From Cyanobacteria bacterium GSL.Bin1 (GTDB taxonomy: Bacteria > Cyanobacteriota > Cyanobacteriia > Cyanobacteriales > Rubidibacteraceae), in NCBI GenBank assembly GCA_009909085.1, contig JAAANX010000134.1:1-36097 (forward strand): 36,097 nucleotides of DNA. The letters are read 5' to 3'. The notes beneath the pieces were generated by a model. It made no database searches. It saw nothing but the letters and a program-made list of their open reading frames with translations, and had not been told where the DNA came from. Every line of letters starts with the position of its first letter. Position 1 is the first letter of the stretch. Of this stretch, positions 7,180 through 16,853 are shown piece after piece. The translations under genes and the position numbers were made by a program.

Positions 7180-9174
7180 ATGATGGAATTAATCACCGTA
7201 ATTCCGAGCGAGTTATCGGTGATCCAAAAATGTGCAGCGATCGAGCAAGAAGCAGTAATGGTAGCATCTAAAGCAAAGAAAGCCTCTAAACCCTCGAAAT
7301 TAGAAGGAATTAAAGAAAATAGCAATTTCTTACGGGAACCCCTCGCCACAGAACTGTTAGAAGACACCACTCACTTCAGTCAAGATGCGGTTCAAATCTT
7401 GAAATTTCATGGGTCTTACCAGCAAGACAACCGCGATAATCGCCAGAAAGGGCAAGAAAAAGACTATCAGTTCATGCTGCGGACGCGGAACCCAGGAGGC
7501 TTCATTCCGCCAGAACTCTATTTGACCCTTGATGACCTTGCCACTGAATACGGGAACCAAACCCTCCGCGTGACCACCCGTCAAGGTTTCCAGCTTCACG
7601 GCATTCTGAAGAAAAACCTGAAAGAAACCATTAGCCGCATTGTCCGCAATATGGGGTCAACCCTCGGAGCCTGTGGTGACTTAAATCGTAACGTAATGGC
7701 TCCGCCAGCTCCCTTTAAAGATCGTAAAGAATACCAATATGCCTGGGAGTATGCGGATCAGATTGCCGATCTCCTGCGTCCGCAAACGGAAGCCTATTAT
7801 GAAATTTGGCTCGATGGGGAAAAATTCCTCAGTGTCGAAGAAGCGCCGGAAGTGCAAGCGGCGCGAGAACGCAATGGTAACGGCACAATTTTCCACGAAG
7901 GGGAAGAACCGATTTATGGGAAACATTATATGCCCCGCAAGTTTAAGTGCTGTGTGACGGTACCGGGGGATAACTCGATTGATGTGTATACCCATGATGT
8001 CAGTTTGATTGTAATAACTGACGAACAAGGAGAACTCCAAGGGTTTAATGTTCTCGCCGGTGGGGGAATGGGACGCACCCATAATAAAGAAGAAACCTTT
8101 GCCCGGATGTCAGATCCCATTTGTTATGTGGATAAAGCGGATGTGTATGATCTGCTAAAAGCAATTGTTGCCACCCAAAGAGATTACGGCGATCGCGTGC
8201 AGCGTCGTCATGCCAGAATGAAGTATCTCCTCTATGATTGGGGCGTCGAGAAGTTCCGATCCAAGTTAGAAGAATACTATGGGAAACCCCTGAAACCCTA
8301 TCAAGATCTGCCGCCTTTTGAGTATAAAGATTTTCTCGGTTGGCACGAACAAGGAGATGGCAAACTCTTCTTTGGCTTATCTGTGGAAAATGGTCGCGTC
8401 AAAGATGAAGGCAAATTCCGCTTAAAAACTGCCCTGCGCAAAGTAGTGGAACAATATGAAGTTCCCATGCGCTTAACGGCAAACCATGATGTGATTCTGT
8501 ATGAGATTAAGCCGGAAGATCAAGGCGCGATCGAAAAAATCCTGAGTGATCATGGCTTAATTACCGATCCAAAAGATTTGGATCATCTCCTCCGCTATTC
8601 TATGGCGTGTCCCGCCCTCCCCACTTGTGGCTTAGCGATTACCGAATCGGAACGAGCCTTACCGAGTATTTTAGACCGGGTTCGTAGTGTCTTGAAAAAA
8701 CTGGGAATGGCAGAACAAGACCTTGTTGTCCGGATGACCGGATGTCCCAATGGTTGCGCCCGCCCTTATATGGCAGAATTAGGCTTTGTTGGGAGTGCCC
8801 CGAAAGCCTATCAACTCTGGTTAGGAGGAACACCCAACCAAACGGCACTTGCTCGTCCTTATATGGAACGGATGCCCATTGATGAGTTAGAAAGCTATAT
8901 TGAGCCGATGTTGGCGTTTTACAAAGACAAACGTCAGAAAGAAGAAAGTTTTGGCGAGTTTTGCAATCGGGTTGGCTTTGAAGCCATTGAACACTATGTC
9001 AATCGCTATGAGTTCAAACCGATCAAAACGCCTAGTGCGGGTGGAAAAGGTCGCCGTCATCGCATCAGCGTTTATGAAGGACTCCACGAACGCCTGAAAG
9101 CAGCGGCGGAAAAACGAGGAACGAGCATGACGCAGCTTGTATCAGAGGCACTAGAAAAATATCTGGATGAGTAG
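7180..9174 (+). CDS. sir: Ferredoxin-sulfite reductase with a C-terminal ribbon-helix-helix domain
   Basis: The enzyme reduces sulfite to sulfide using six electrons from ferredoxin in assimilatory sulfur metabolism. The siroheme/4Fe-4S ligands are all present: C477 and C483 in CPALPTCG, C522 and C526 in GCPNGCARP. Substrate-binding [24 protein letters not shown] and RRHARMKYL blocks are conserved. The conserved reductase ends near residue 612. After a basic linker, residues 626-664 form an added [20 protein letters not shown]... segment ending [13 protein letters not shown], a typical MetJ/Arc/CopG DNA-binding fold. The first 26 residues look non-conserved, so ATG at 7258 (MVASKAKK) is a likely alternative start. 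Neither start has a clear ribosome site. Sulfite reductase identity is certain; the DNA-binding role of the tail is inferred. Confidence 0.95.
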   Translation: MMELITVIPSELSVIQKCAAIEQEAVMVASKAKKASKPSKLEGIKENSNFLREPLATELLEDTTHFSQDAVQILKFHGSYQQDNRDNRQKGQEKDYQFMLRTRNPGGFIPPELYLTLDDLATEYGNQTLRVTTRQGFQLHGILKKNLKETISRIVRNMGSTLGACGDLNRNVMAPPAPFKDRKEYQYAWEYADQIADLLRPQTEAYYEIWLDGEKFLSVEEAPEVQAARERNGNGTIFHEGEEPIYGKHYMPRKFKCCVTVPGDNSIDVYTHDVSLIVITDEQGELQGFNVLAGGGMGRTHNKEETFARMSDPICYVDKADVYDLLKAIVATQRDYGDRVQRRHARMKYLLYDWGVEKFRSKLEEYYGKPLKPYQDLPPFEYKDFLGWHEQGDGKLFFGLSVENGRVKDEGKFRLKTALRKVVEQYEVPMRLTANHDVILYEIKPEDQGAIEKILSDHGLITDPKDLDHLLRYSMACPALPTCGLAITESERALPSILDRVRSVLKKLGMAEQDLVVRMTGCPNGCARPYMAELGFVGSAPKAYQLWLGGTPNQTALARPYMERMPIDELESYIEPMLAFYKDKRQKEESFGEFCNRVGFEAIEHYVNRYEFKPIKTPSAGGKGRRHRISVYEGLHERLKAAAEKRGTSMTQLVSEALEKYLDE

Positions 9175-9257
9175 GTTGGCTGAAAAAGTTCATGGGTTGG
9201 TGGAGTTAGGAACCAGGGAATAGCCTTCTCTCTCCTCTCCCACCTCTACCCATCATT

Positions 9258-9665
9258 TCAAAACTGACGGATTCCTACAAGGTTTGGTTCGACCGTAACG
9301 TAATCCGATGGATGATTAAACTCGTACTTCTCACCTGAAAATGCGTCGTAGAGGGCTCTATGACGCTTCAAACCATACTCATCATCACGAATATTGTATG
9401 AGCGAACCCACTGAATCAGATTTTCCAAATTTTTGTCTTGAGCCTCTTTCGACTCGAATTTTTCTGGTTCCCAAGGTCTTGCTTTGCAGTGGGAGACGCA
9501 ACTTTCCACACCGGGGTTAAGGAAAATTAATTTCTTGCAGTAGGGTAGCAACGGCTCAAGAATATCAGCATAGCAGCCTTCAATAAGCCAGCTTTCATTA
9601 GTTTCTATGAATGTTTTTGCTTCGGCGATGCTCTCTGCAAGGGGACGCCGATCAGCGCCTTTCAT
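9258..9665 (-). pseudogene. Truncated P-loop nucleoside/shikimate kinase-like gene lacking its P-loop
   Basis: The 135 residues match the C-terminal two thirds of small adenylate/shikimate-kinase-like ATPases: SWLIEGCYADIL, LIFLNPGVESCV, RPWEPEKF and RHRALYDAFSGEKYEF. Intact relatives start with a GxxGxGKS/T Walker A loop about 45 residues earlier. The frame upstream of the ATG stays open for about 33 codons to a TAG but encodes GGFKRRIHCVLLG, with no P-loop. The start has been lost by deletion or rearrangement, so the product cannot bind ATP normally. It may be a remnant of a horizontally moved gene. Convergent with sir, 83 bases away. Confidence 0.65.
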
Positions 9666-9703
9666 GCCTAGTAAAACGCAATGAATGCGACGTTTGAAGC
9701 CCC

Positions 9704-9891
9704 CTAAATGCTGACCGAGATCATGCCTGTAACGCCACCCATTCCAGCTGCTGAGGCAATGCTACCTAAATGATAAACGTACCCATGAAGCAATGAATTA
9801 GCGGTAAAATAGAGAACTGTTAAGTAAAAAAATGTCCTAAATTGTAAGTCTGAACTTGCCTTAGAAATGAAAACGCTTTTTTAATATTCAT
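9704..9891 (-). pseudogene. Possible frameshifted small hydrophobic ORF
   Basis: An ATG at 9891 opens 23 codons (MNIKKAFSFLRQ...) that end at TAA just after a run of seven T. Shifting frame in that run continues for about 40 more codons through YLTVLYFTANSLLHGYVYHL and GSIASAAGMGGVTGMISVSI to TAG at 9704. The hydrophobic, plausible protein sequence across the homopolymer suggests a frameshifted gene. It lies immediately upstream of the kinase pseudogene. I do not recognise the family, and chance is possible. Confidence 0.2.
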
Positions 9892-9903
9892 CCCGAGAAA
9901 GTT

Positions 9904-10467
9904 ATGAATCAAATCATCAGCCCGATCCGATGGACCATCCATGACTTAGACGCACTGCCAGAAAACGAAGGGATTCGCCGGGAAATTATTGATGGAGAAT
10001 TATTTGTGACTCGTGCGCCCCATTGGAAACACCAAAATATCATTACCAACATCAATGCTGCCCTTCATAATTGGTCAAAGACATACTCTGGTTTTGTCAT
10101 CCCTTCCCCCGGGATTCTCCCTTCAAAAGAAGATAGCGTAATCCCTGATTTGGTTTGGGTGAGTAATGAGCGATTAGCAGCAATTGAAGACGAAGCGGGG
10201 CACTTCACGGGGTTCCCGGAACTGGTGGTGGAGGTGCTCTCGGCAGGAGAACGCAATATTTACCGCGACAAGCAAGCCAAGTTAAAACTCTATTCCCAAG
10301 GGGAGGTTCAAGAATATTGGATCGTTGACCGCTTTCGCCAACAATTAGAAGTTTATCGCCAGCAGAAGGGACAATTGGTGTTAGTGGAAACGCTAACTGC
10401 AACTGATACCTTAACTTCTCCTTTATTTCCGAATTTTTCTCTGTCTGTCTCCCAAATTTTTGCTTGA
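9904..10467 (+). CDS. Uma2 family (DUF820) putative endonuclease
   Basis: The 187-residue protein belongs to the PD-(D/E)xK-like Uma2 family, which is greatly expanded in cyanobacteria. Signature elements are REIIDGELFV near the N terminus, the PDLVWVS core aspartate, PELVVEVLS with the second acidic residue, and EYWIVD. Many paralogues per genome are usual, and no cellular function is established. A GAAAG lies just before the ATG. It stands alone between a kinase remnant and convergent murD. Family assignment is confident; nuclease activity is only predicted from the fold. Confidence 0.88.
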   Translation: MNQIISPIRWTIHDLDALPENEGIRREIIDGELFVTRAPHWKHQNIITNINAALHNWSKTYSGFVIPSPGILPSKEDSVIPDLVWVSNERLAAIEDEAGHFTGFPELVVEVLSAGERNIYRDKQAKLKLYSQGEVQEYWIVDRFRQQLEVYRQQKGQLVLVETLTATDTLTSPLFPNFSLSVSQIFA

Positions 10468-10533
10468 GTTTAAAAAAAAGGATGCCTCTTTGAACTGAAC
10501 ATCCACTGGGAACTAGCATTGGCGTGATCGCTG

Positions 10534-11886
10534 TTAAGCACCGAAGTGCAGACAAAGTTGACGAAAATGATCGCCGCGCTGTTCAAAGTTGTCATATTGA
10601 TCAAAGCTGGCACAAGCGGGTGAAAGGAGAACCACCGAGCCTTCTTGCTTTTTTACCCGATTGATCGCTTCAATGACTGCATTGTCCATGGTCTCTACCA
10701 CTTGATACGCTGAATAGCCCATTGCTTCTAAACGTTGGGCAAATTGATCAGCTGCTTCACCAATCAACAAAACGAGACTAGCTTTTTCTTTGATCAAGTG
10801 AAACCAATCTTTATCATTGCCGGTTTTGGCTTGTCCCCCTGCAATTAAAATAACTGGACTGGGAACAGAGGATAAGCCCACTGTTGCTGCTTCGTAGTTA
10901 GTCGCTTTACTATCATTGATGAAAGAGACGCCTTCAATTTCACAAATCGGTTCGAGGCGATGGGGAACCCCCTGAAAATTAATAATACTGTGCGCGATCG
11001 CGCTTTGATCCACATTCGCTAAACGGGCGGCGCCAATGGCAAGCAAGAGGTTTTGTAAGTTATGTTCCCCTGCCATAGGAAAATCTTTAACATTCAAGAT
11101 TTTTTCGCCAAAAGCAATAATGTCATCCCCTTCAATATAAATGCCATGACTGGGCTTTCCCAGCAGTTGACTTTTTCCCTGAATACTCGTCCAATGAACA
11201 GCAGACCAGTCTTCTTTTGCTAAACGACGCAGATGGGGATCATCCCCATTGAGAACTTTTAAATGGGCGCGATCGAGCAAAGACTTTTTAATCGCAAAAT
11301 AATTTTCGAGGGTGTAGTGACGTTCTAAATGATCCGGACTAAAGGTTGTCCAAACGCCAATTTCTGGGGCGAGTTTTTGAGAGGATTCAATTTGATAACT
11401 ACTAATTTCTGCAATAATCCAATCCCAAGCCGTGTTTTTTAAGCCCAATTCACAAGCAGCATTCCCAATATTGCCACAAGCCGGAGCTTTTAAACCTGCC
11501 CCTTGAAACAAGGCAGAACACAGTGCCGTGGTTGTTGTTTTACCGTTTGTGCCTGTAATCCCTACCCAAGGCGTATCCGATAAACTGCGCCAAGCCAGTT
11601 CAATTTCGCCATACATGGGAATTTCATGTTCGCGAGCGCGCACTAAAATTGGAATATCCCAAGGAACACCCGGGCTAACGATGATTAAATCAGCCGTTTG
11701 AAGCGCATCTATGGTTGGGGTATCTTGTAATTTAACGGTAATTGCTTCCTGAGCCAGGTCATGTTGACGGGCTTGCAAGGAGTCAGACATTCCGCGATCG
11801 CTGAGGATGACCTCCCACCCTTGTTGCTTCAACAAACGAGCAGCAGCCACTCCAGAACGCCCGAGTCCAATTACGTATGCTTTCAT
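10534..11886 (-). CDS. murD: UDP-N-acetylmuramoylalanine--D-glutamate ligase
   Basis: MurD adds D-glutamate to UDP-MurNAc-L-Ala with ATP in cytoplasmic peptidoglycan precursor synthesis. Visible are the N-terminal Rossmann-like VIGLGRSGVAAARLL, the mur ligase P-loop GITGTNGKTTTTALC, TTFSPDHLERH, and the C-terminal domain with NDSKATNYEAA, GG near the next strand and LLSPACASFDQYDNFEQRGD. I place the start at the ATG giving MKAYVIGLG (450 residues). A longer TTG-initiated form adds seven residues (MNTKKHR) and fits worse with the family N terminus. It follows clpC in the same direction after a 137-base gap that contains its own promoter-like sequence. No dcw neighbours are present, as is common in cyanobacteria. 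Confidence 0.95.
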   Translation of the reverse strand: MKAYVIGLGRSGVAAARLLKQQGWEVILSDRGMSDSLQARQHDLAQEAITVKLQDTPTIDALQTADLIIVSPGVPWDIPILVRAREHEIPMYGEIELAWRSLSDTPWVGITGTNGKTTTTALCSALFQGAGLKAPACGNIGNAACELGLKNTAWDWIIAEISSYQIESSQKLAPEIGVWTTFSPDHLERHYTLENYFAIKKSLLDRAHLKVLNGDDPHLRRLAKEDWSAVHWTSIQGKSQLLGKPSHGIYIEGDDIIAFGEKILNVKDFPMAGEHNLQNLLLAIGAARLANVDQSAIAHSIINFQGVPHRLEPICEIEGVSFINDSKATNYEAATVGLSSVPSPVILIAGGQAKTGNDKDWFHLIKEKASLVLLIGEAADQFAQRLEAMGYSAYQVVETMDNAVIEAINRVKKQEGSVVLLSPACASFDQYDNFEQRGDHFRQLCLHFGA

Positions 11887-11918
11887 CCTGTGTTTCTTGG
11901 TGTTCAATATTTTCCCCG

Positions 11919-11947
11919 ATTATAAGAGATATCCCTTCTTCTCCAAA
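11919..11947 (-). promoter_or_regulatory. Candidate murD promoter
   Basis: On the minus strand, a perfect TATAAT (-10) occurs 32 bases before the murD ATG, with TTTGGA 17 bases upstream as a weak -35. The -35 falls inside the hairpin described next, so promoter and hairpin may compete. Confidence 0.35.
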
Positions 11948-11965
11948 GCTGGAAAAGAAGGGATA
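11930..11965 (-). terminator. Long hairpin between clpC and murD
   Basis: TATCCCTTCTT (11930-11940) is perfectly complementary to AAGAAGGGATA (11955-11965). Three more pairs (TCC/GGA) form inside a mismatch, around the loop AAAGCT. It lies 58 bases after the clpC stop. The minus-strand sequence after the stem is TCTCTTATAAT, which is only moderately T-rich. It could be a clpC terminator or a barrier to 3' decay. Confidence 0.5.
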
Positions 11966-12023
11966 GGGGTTAGAATCTCAGCGATTTATGGTTTTGAGGA
12001 TCCTGCTTTCAGGGTTGATCTAC

Positions 12024-14408
12024 TTAGCCCACAGGCTGCAGTTGCTTTTTCTTAGCGGCTTCTGTGAGACGGATCTTACCTTCGTCATCTACATCAACGT
12101 AAGCGGTATCGCCTTCGCTGAGGTCTCCCGACAGAATCGCTTGGGCAAGGTTGTCTTCTAACAGACGCATCAGGACCCGCCGTAAGGGACGCGCACCATA
12201 GCTGACATCATATCCTTCGTCAATCACACGGTCTTTGAAGCGATCGCTGACCTCTAACTCAACCCCTTGCTGTTCTTTGAGGCGACCGCCAATTTCTTTC
12301 AGGAGTAAGTCGGCAATTTCACCCACTTCTGCTTTCTGCAATTGACGGAAGACAATCACTTCATCCACCCGATTGAGAAACTCGGGACGGAAGTAGTTTT
12401 TCATCTCTTCTTGGACACGATTACGGATGCGAGTATATTCGCCATCGCCTTCAGTGTCTAATTCAAAGCCAAGTCCACCGCCACCTTTTTCGATGACTTG
12501 CGAACCAATGTTAGAGGTCATGATAATCAAGGTGTTTTTGAAGTCAACCTTGCGTCCTTTGGAATCCGTGAGATGACCTTCATCTAGGATTTGCAACAAG
12601 GAGTTAAACACATCGGGGTGCGCTTTTTCAATTTCATCTAAAAGGACAACGGTATACGGACGACGGCGCACTTGTTCGGTGAGATGCCCGCCTTCGTCAT
12701 AGCCAACAAATCCTGGTGGCGAACCGATTAACTTGGACACACTTTGAGGATCCATATATTCGGACATATCGAGACGGATCATCGCCTCTTCATCCCCAAA
12801 CATATACTGCGCCAATGCCTTGGTTAACTCGGTTTTACCAACGCCAGTGGGACCGGAGAAAATAAAGCTCGCGATCGGGCGATCCACATCTTTCATGCCC
12901 ACACGGGCGCGACGAATGGCGCGAGAAACCGCACTAACTGCTTCACTTTGACCGATAATCCGTTCGTGAAGGGTATCTTCCAGATGTAATAAGAGTTCGG
13001 ATTCGGCTTGAGTCATTTTGTTAACCGGAACCCCTGTCCAAGAGGAGACAATGCTGGCAACTTCTTCTAAGCCAACGACTGGGGTTTCTGCTGGCGTTGC
13101 TGTTGCTTCTTCTTCTCCCTCAGCGGATTTCTCTGCCATGGACTGACTCAAGTGCAAGCGCGAACCGGCTTCATCGATAATATCAATCGCTTTGTCGGGT
13201 AAATGCCGATCGCTGATATACCGATCTGATAGTTTAGCTGCCGCTTCCAAGGCTTCTAGGGAGATTTTAACCTTGTGATACTCTTCGTAAGGGCTGCGAA
13301 TGCCCTCTAAAATTTCGATGGTTTGTTCCACAGAAGGCTCATCAACCATCACCGGCTGGAAGCGTCGCTCTAAAGCCGCATCTTGCTCGATGTACTGTCG
13401 ATATTCATCAAGGGTGGTGGTCCCTACACATTGCAGTTCTCCTCGGGCTAACGCTGGCTTGAGGAGGTTAGCGGCATCCATACCGCCTTCCATCGCACCG
13501 CCGCCGATGAGGGTATGAATTTCATCAATGACGAGGATGATATTTCCTGCATCTTGCACCTCTTTCACAATACCTTTCAGGCGCTCTTCAAATTCACCGC
13601 GGAAGCGCGTTCCCGCGACGAGTAAGCCCATATCAAGGCTGTACACTTGTTTATCTTGCAGTGCTTCGGGCACATCTTGCCGGACAATGCGTTGTGCTAA
13701 GCCTTCCGCGATCGCGGTTTTTCCCACCCCCGGTTCACCCACCAAGACAGGATTATTCTTGGTCCGACGACCTAAAATTTGGATGGTCCGTTCTACTTCT
13801 TGGTCACGACCAATAATGGGATCAATTTCGTTATTTTGAGCTTTTTCCGTCAGGTTAATCGCAAAGGATTTTAAGCTATTATCTCCTTGTTGCTGCGGGT
13901 TAAAGCCAAAGCGGGATTGACGGCGCTCTCCCATACTGGCGGCGGCTGGTGCCGATGGTTTTTCATCGCCAGTACTGGGATTATTCAACGCGTCTTCTAG
14001 GCGTGAAGCGACTTGTTGGGGATCTGCCCCCAACTGACTTAAGACTTTAGTCGCGACACCTTCTTCCTTGGTCATCGCCAGTAAAATATGTTCAGGTAAA
14101 ATTGTCTGATGAGATTGCTGACGGGCAACTTCCAAGGCTTGTTCAAAAATCCGCTTCGCTCTTGGGGTAAACGGAATATTCGCCGGAACATTGTCTGTTC
14201 CTGACCCAACTAAGCCTTCCACAACTTGACGTGCATCTTTAAGTTGCACACCCAATTGATTTAAGATATTGGCAGCATCACTGCTCCCTTCGGCAATGAT
14301 CCCTAACAGCACTTGTTCACTTCCTACCAGATTTTGCTTCATCCGGCGTGCCTCTTCCTGAGCCAGAACAACTGCTTTGATTGCTTTATCTGTAAAATAT
14401 TCAAACAT
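12024..14408 (-). CDS. clpC: ClpC-type AAA+ chaperone lacking the middle (M/UVR) domain
   Basis: A 794-residue Hsp100 unfoldase that would feed substrates to the ClpP/ClpR protease. It has two N-domain repeats (1-145), AAA-1 with GEPGVGKT (224-231) and VIDE (293-296), AAA-2 with GPTGVGKT (519-526) and LLDE (589-592), and a C-terminal D2 small domain. The ClpP-docking LGF loop is present at 646-648. Between [17 protein letters not shown] and [19 protein letters not shown], standard ClpC has a coiled-coil M domain with a UVR motif. Here only about 27 acidic, alanine/threonine-rich residues (420-446) remain. The frame is intact, so this is a designed-looking loss, not a frameshift. It is probably a second ClpC paralogue rather than the main one. 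Confidence 0.9.
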   Translation of the reverse strand: MFEYFTDKAIKAVVLAQEEARRMKQNLVGSEQVLLGIIAEGSSDAANILNQLGVQLKDARQVVEGLVGSGTDNVPANIPFTPRAKRIFEQALEVARQQSHQTILPEHILLAMTKEEGVATKVLSQLGADPQQVASRLEDALNNPSTGDEKPSAPAAASMGERRQSRFGFNPQQQGDNSLKSFAINLTEKAQNNEIDPIIGRDQEVERTIQILGRRTKNNPVLVGEPGVGKTAIAEGLAQRIVRQDVPEALQDKQVYSLDMGLLVAGTRFRGEFEERLKGIVKEVQDAGNIILVIDEIHTLIGGGAMEGGMDAANLLKPALARGELQCVGTTTLDEYRQYIEQDAALERRFQPVMVDEPSVEQTIEILEGIRSPYEEYHKVKISLEALEAAAKLSDRYISDRHLPDKAIDIIDEAGSRLHLSQSMAEKSAEGEEEATATPAETPVVGLEEVASIVSSWTGVPVNKMTQAESELLLHLEDTLHERIIGQSEAVSAVSRAIRRARVGMKDVDRPIASFIFSGPTGVGKTELTKALAQYMFGDEEAMIRLDMSEYMDPQSVSKLIGSPPGFVGYDEGGHLTEQVRRRPYTVVLLDEIEKAHPDVFNSLLQILDEGHLTDSKGRKVDFKNTLIIMTSNIGSQVIEKGGGGLGFELDTEGDGEYTRIRNRVQEEMKNYFRPEFLNRVDEVIVFRQLQKAEVGEIADLLLKEIGGRLKEQQGVELEVSDRFKDRVIDEGYDVSYGARPLRRVLMRLLEDNLAQAILSGDLSEGDTAYVDVDDEGKIRLTEAAKKKQLQPVG

Positions 14409-14633
14409 AGTTCCTATCGTCGATAGACTGCTTTCTTAACTTTTCTTATCTTTTATTTAGTTCCACTCTATCCTTCATTGTTAAGCATTCACAATGGGAA
14501 TAGCCGTAACCCTAGGGGGGAATTTTACGATTTAACAAGTTTTTTTCTGATTTTCCTCTTTTTGTAGTAATCATTTCAAGATTTTTGCTTTAAGGTAGCA
14601 ATTGTATCTGTAAGCGGGACAACAATTTGAGGG
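14409..14633. other. Intergenic region between divergent clpC and metallophosphoesterase genes
   Basis: AT-rich, with a CCCTAGGGGGG patch near 14511. It should contain both promoters. I identified no confident box, and no CIRCE-type inverted repeat was seen. Confidence 0.3.
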
Positions 14634-15563
14634 ATGAAAGGGACACTAAAACCAAACTGCACGATCGCGGTCGTGGGCGATATTCATGATCAATGGGAAT
14701 TCAAGGATAATGATTGTTTAGAAGCATTGGGGGTCGATTTAGCGCTATTTGTCGGCGATTTTGGCAATGAAGCAGTGGGAATTGTGAAACGAGTCTCAGC
14801 ATTAAAGTTACCAAAAGCAGTCATTTTAGGCAATCATGATGCCCATTACAGTGCTTCAAAACGCGGGCGTAAAAAGTGTCCTTATGATCCGACCCAGGAA
14901 GATCGGGTTCAACAGCAACTCGATCTCCTCGGAGAAAGTCATGTGGGCTACACTAAACAAGATTTTCACCCCTTACATCTGTCCGTAGTAGGAAGTCGTC
15001 CCTTTAGCTGGGGGGGACCGCAATGGCGTAACCAAGCCTTTTACCAGCAACGGTACGGGGTGAATGGATTTGAAGAATCCACGGCTCAAATCATGAAGGC
15101 GGTACAAGCAACAGCTCATCACACAACGATTTTCCTCGCCCACAATGGTCCGCAAGGATTAGGCGATCAGCCTCATGATGCTTGTGGTCGCGACTGGAAA
15201 AGGGGGGGCGGGGATTATGGAGATCAGGATTTAACTCGCGCGATCGCGCAAACCCGTCAGCTAGGAAAAAAAATTCCCCTGGTGGCGTTTGGTCATATGC
15301 ACCATCGACTGCGCCATACCCAGGATTATCAGCGAACGGCAGTGGTTACGGATCAACAAGGAACCGTTTATTTTAATGCTGCTTGTGTCCCGCGCTTGGT
15401 TAAAACCGAAACCCAATCCTTACGCAAATTCTTTTTAGTTTCTCTGACGCCAAGGGGAGTGCGCCAAATTCGCCTCGTTGAGATGGGACCTGATTTTTCT
15501 ATTCTTCAAGAAGAAATTTTTTATCAGGCAGTGGAAGCCATTCCAGAGAAACTGCTATCATAG
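14634..15563 (+). CDS. Cyanobacterial/plastid-type metallophosphoesterase
   Basis: The 309-residue calcineurin-like phosphoesterase has all metal-binding blocks in order: GDIHD (D16, H18), VGDFGNE (D42), LGNHDAH (N67, H68), LAHNGP, and FGHMHH. The long insert after GNHD containing CPYDPTQEDRVQQQLDLLGE, and the GDYGDQDL segment, match a family restricted mainly to cyanobacteria and plants, whose substrate is not known to me. The start ATG is preceded by TTGAGGG. The gene stops 12 bases before a tRNA gene in the same direction. Phosphoesterase class is firm; substrate unknown. Confidence 0.87.
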   Translation: MKGTLKPNCTIAVVGDIHDQWEFKDNDCLEALGVDLALFVGDFGNEAVGIVKRVSALKLPKAVILGNHDAHYSASKRGRKKCPYDPTQEDRVQQQLDLLGESHVGYTKQDFHPLHLSVVGSRPFSWGGPQWRNQAFYQQRYGVNGFEESTAQIMKAVQATAHHTTIFLAHNGPQGLGDQPHDACGRDWKRGGGDYGDQDLTRAIAQTRQLGKKIPLVAFGHMHHRLRHTQDYQRTAVVTDQQGTVYFNAACVPRLVKTETQSLRKFFLVSLTPRGVRQIRLVEMGPDFSILQEEIFYQAVEAIPEKLLS

Positions 15564-15575
15564 AGTCTGAGTTTT

Positions 15576-15660
15576 GGAGAGGTGGCAGAGTGGTCGATTG
15601 CGGCCGACTTGAAATCGGCTGAGCCGAGAGGCTCCGGGAGTTCGAATCTCCCCCTCTCCG
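15576..15660 (+). tRNA. tRNA-Ser (anticodon UGA)
   Basis: An 85-base class II tRNA. Acceptor arms GGAGAGG and CCTCTCC pair, followed by discriminator G. The anticodon arm GCCGA/TCGGC encloses CTTGAAA, with TGA at 15610-15612. A long variable arm (GAGCCGAGAGGCTC) and a GTTCGAATC T-loop are present. CCA is not encoded. Confidence 0.97.
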
Positions 15661-15719
15661 TTTAAGCTATTATGTCCTCAATTAGCATAAGGCTAAAAGT
15701 CAAGCTCTTTCACGGATGA

Positions 15720-15740
15720 ACGGATTAAGGTCTAATCCGT
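15720..15740. terminator. Hairpin after the TolB-like operon
   Basis: ACGGATTA and TAATCCGT form a perfect eight-pair stem around AGGTC, two bases beyond the last TolB-like stop. Neither side has a T-run, so it may be a 3'-protecting structure or a weak terminator. Confidence 0.4.
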
Positions 15741-15742
15741 AG

Positions 15743-16279
15743 TTAGGTTCCTGGTAGATCAAGCGGTTGACCCGAGCGATCGTAAATCAGGATATCCCAA
15801 TTGCCATCAGGATTGGCTTCAAAGGCAATGGTTGAGCCATCAGCACTAATGGTGGGGCGACGCACTTGTGCGGATAAGTTACCGGTCAGATTACGCAGCG
15901 ATCGCGTTTCCCGATTATAGAGATAAATATCCGAGCGTCCCTCGCGAGTTTTCGTAAATGCGATTAAACGCCCATCTTCAGACACGGTTGGGTCAAACGC
16001 CATCTCATCTAAGGCATTCAATCCCGGTAGGGAAATGAGTGCGCGATCGCGCCGATCATAAAGATAAACATCTTGAGACCCGTTGCGATCCGACACAAAG
16101 GCAACATAGCGATCACCAATTTCCGGATGAAACTCCGAGGCAGGGGTATTTAAACTTTCTGTCCCTTGGGAAAAGGGAATATTGACAATTTCAGGATAAC
16201 CGCCACAACTGGCAAATAAGGGACTTAACAATAATCCACCCAATACCTTTAAAGGAAAAGCAATTCTACTGCGTGTCAT
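15743..16279 (-). CDS. TolB-like beta-propeller lipoprotein (copy 2)
   Basis: About 178 residues from the ATG giving MTRSRIAFPLKV. That start yields a clean signal peptide ending LLLSPLFASC, a lipobox with the acylated cysteine. A longer GTG/ATG-initiated form would place extra polar residues ahead of it. The mature part carries repeated D..YVAFVSDRNGSQDVYLYD, DGRLIAFTKTREGRSDIYLYN and DGSTIAFEANPDGNWDILIYD units, the PD40/TolB blade signature. There are only about three blades, so it cannot close a propeller alone and may pair with its upstream paralogue. Its start overlaps that gene by 14 bases. Likely an envelope-anchored protein; no evidence ties it to a Tol system. Confidence 0.75.
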   Translation of the reverse strand: MTRSRIAFPLKVLGGLLLSPLFASCGGYPEIVNIPFSQGTESLNTPASEFHPEIGDRYVAFVSDRNGSQDVYLYDRRDRALISLPGLNALDEMAFDPTVSEDGRLIAFTKTREGRSDIYLYNRETRSLRNLTGNLSAQVRRPTISADGSTIAFEANPDGNWDILIYDRSGQPLDLPGT

Positions 16280-16853
16280 AAATGCGTGTTCCATCTGGGA
16301 TATCCAGCTCAACCTCAGGGCCCCGATCTAAGACTTCCACATCCCATTGACCCCGACGTGCCGTTTCAAACACAATATAACGTCCATCGAGATCAATATC
16401 AGGATTCCGCACCCAATGACGATAAGACTCGGTGAGAATTTCCGTTTCTTCAACAATGCGATCATAGAGGGCAATTTCGGGGCGACCCTCGCGGCTAACT
16501 AAATACACTAAGTACCGTCCCGTGCGGCTTAAACTCGGGCTTTCTGTAAGAACATTTTTGGGATTTAAGCCGGGGAGAGAGACATATTGCTCACGCGATA
16601 AATCATAAAGTAACACTTGATGGCGACCCTTGCGATTAGACACCCAAGCTAGATAGCGTCCATCCCCACTTAAACTGGGTTCTTGGTCATTGTAACGACT
16701 GTTAATTCCCGCTGACCCTTCTGGCAGTTGGGGCGATCCACAAGCAGACAAAAAACTGAGCAAACCAATACTGATACTAAACTGCAGCCAACGTTGCCAC
16801 GTTGTTGTGTGTTTAATAATCGAATTGATTGCTGTTATCGGGATCATCCTCAT
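16266..16853 (-). CDS. TolB-like beta-propeller lipoprotein (copy 1)
   Basis: About 195 residues from the ATG giving MRMIPITAIN; a TTG five codons upstream and an ATG two codons downstream are alternatives. All overlap the end of ycf66 by roughly 35-56 bases. A hydrophobic stretch ends LLSFLSAC, a good lipobox. Blade repeats follow: DGRYLAWVSNRKGRHQVLLYD, TGRYLVYLVSREGRPEIALYD and DGRYIVFETARRGQWDVEVLD. The order and spacing match the downstream gene, so the pair arose by tandem duplication. Function unknown; cell-envelope location is inferred from the signal. Confidence 0.75.
   Translation of the reverse strand: MRMIPITAINSIIKHTTTWQRWLQFSISIGLLSFLSACGSPQLPEGSAGINSRYNDQEPSLSGDGRYLAWVSNRKGRHQVLLYDLSREQYVSLPGLNPKNVLTESPSLSRTGRYLVYLVSREGRPEIALYDRIVEETEILTESYRHWVRNPDIDLDGRYIVFETARRGQWDVEVLDRGPEVELDIPDGTRIYDTQ

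Noticed and set aside
15720-15740. Riboswitch or second tRNA after tRNA-Ser
   Set aside because: Only a single eight-pair hairpin is present; there is no cloverleaf or conserved aptamer core.
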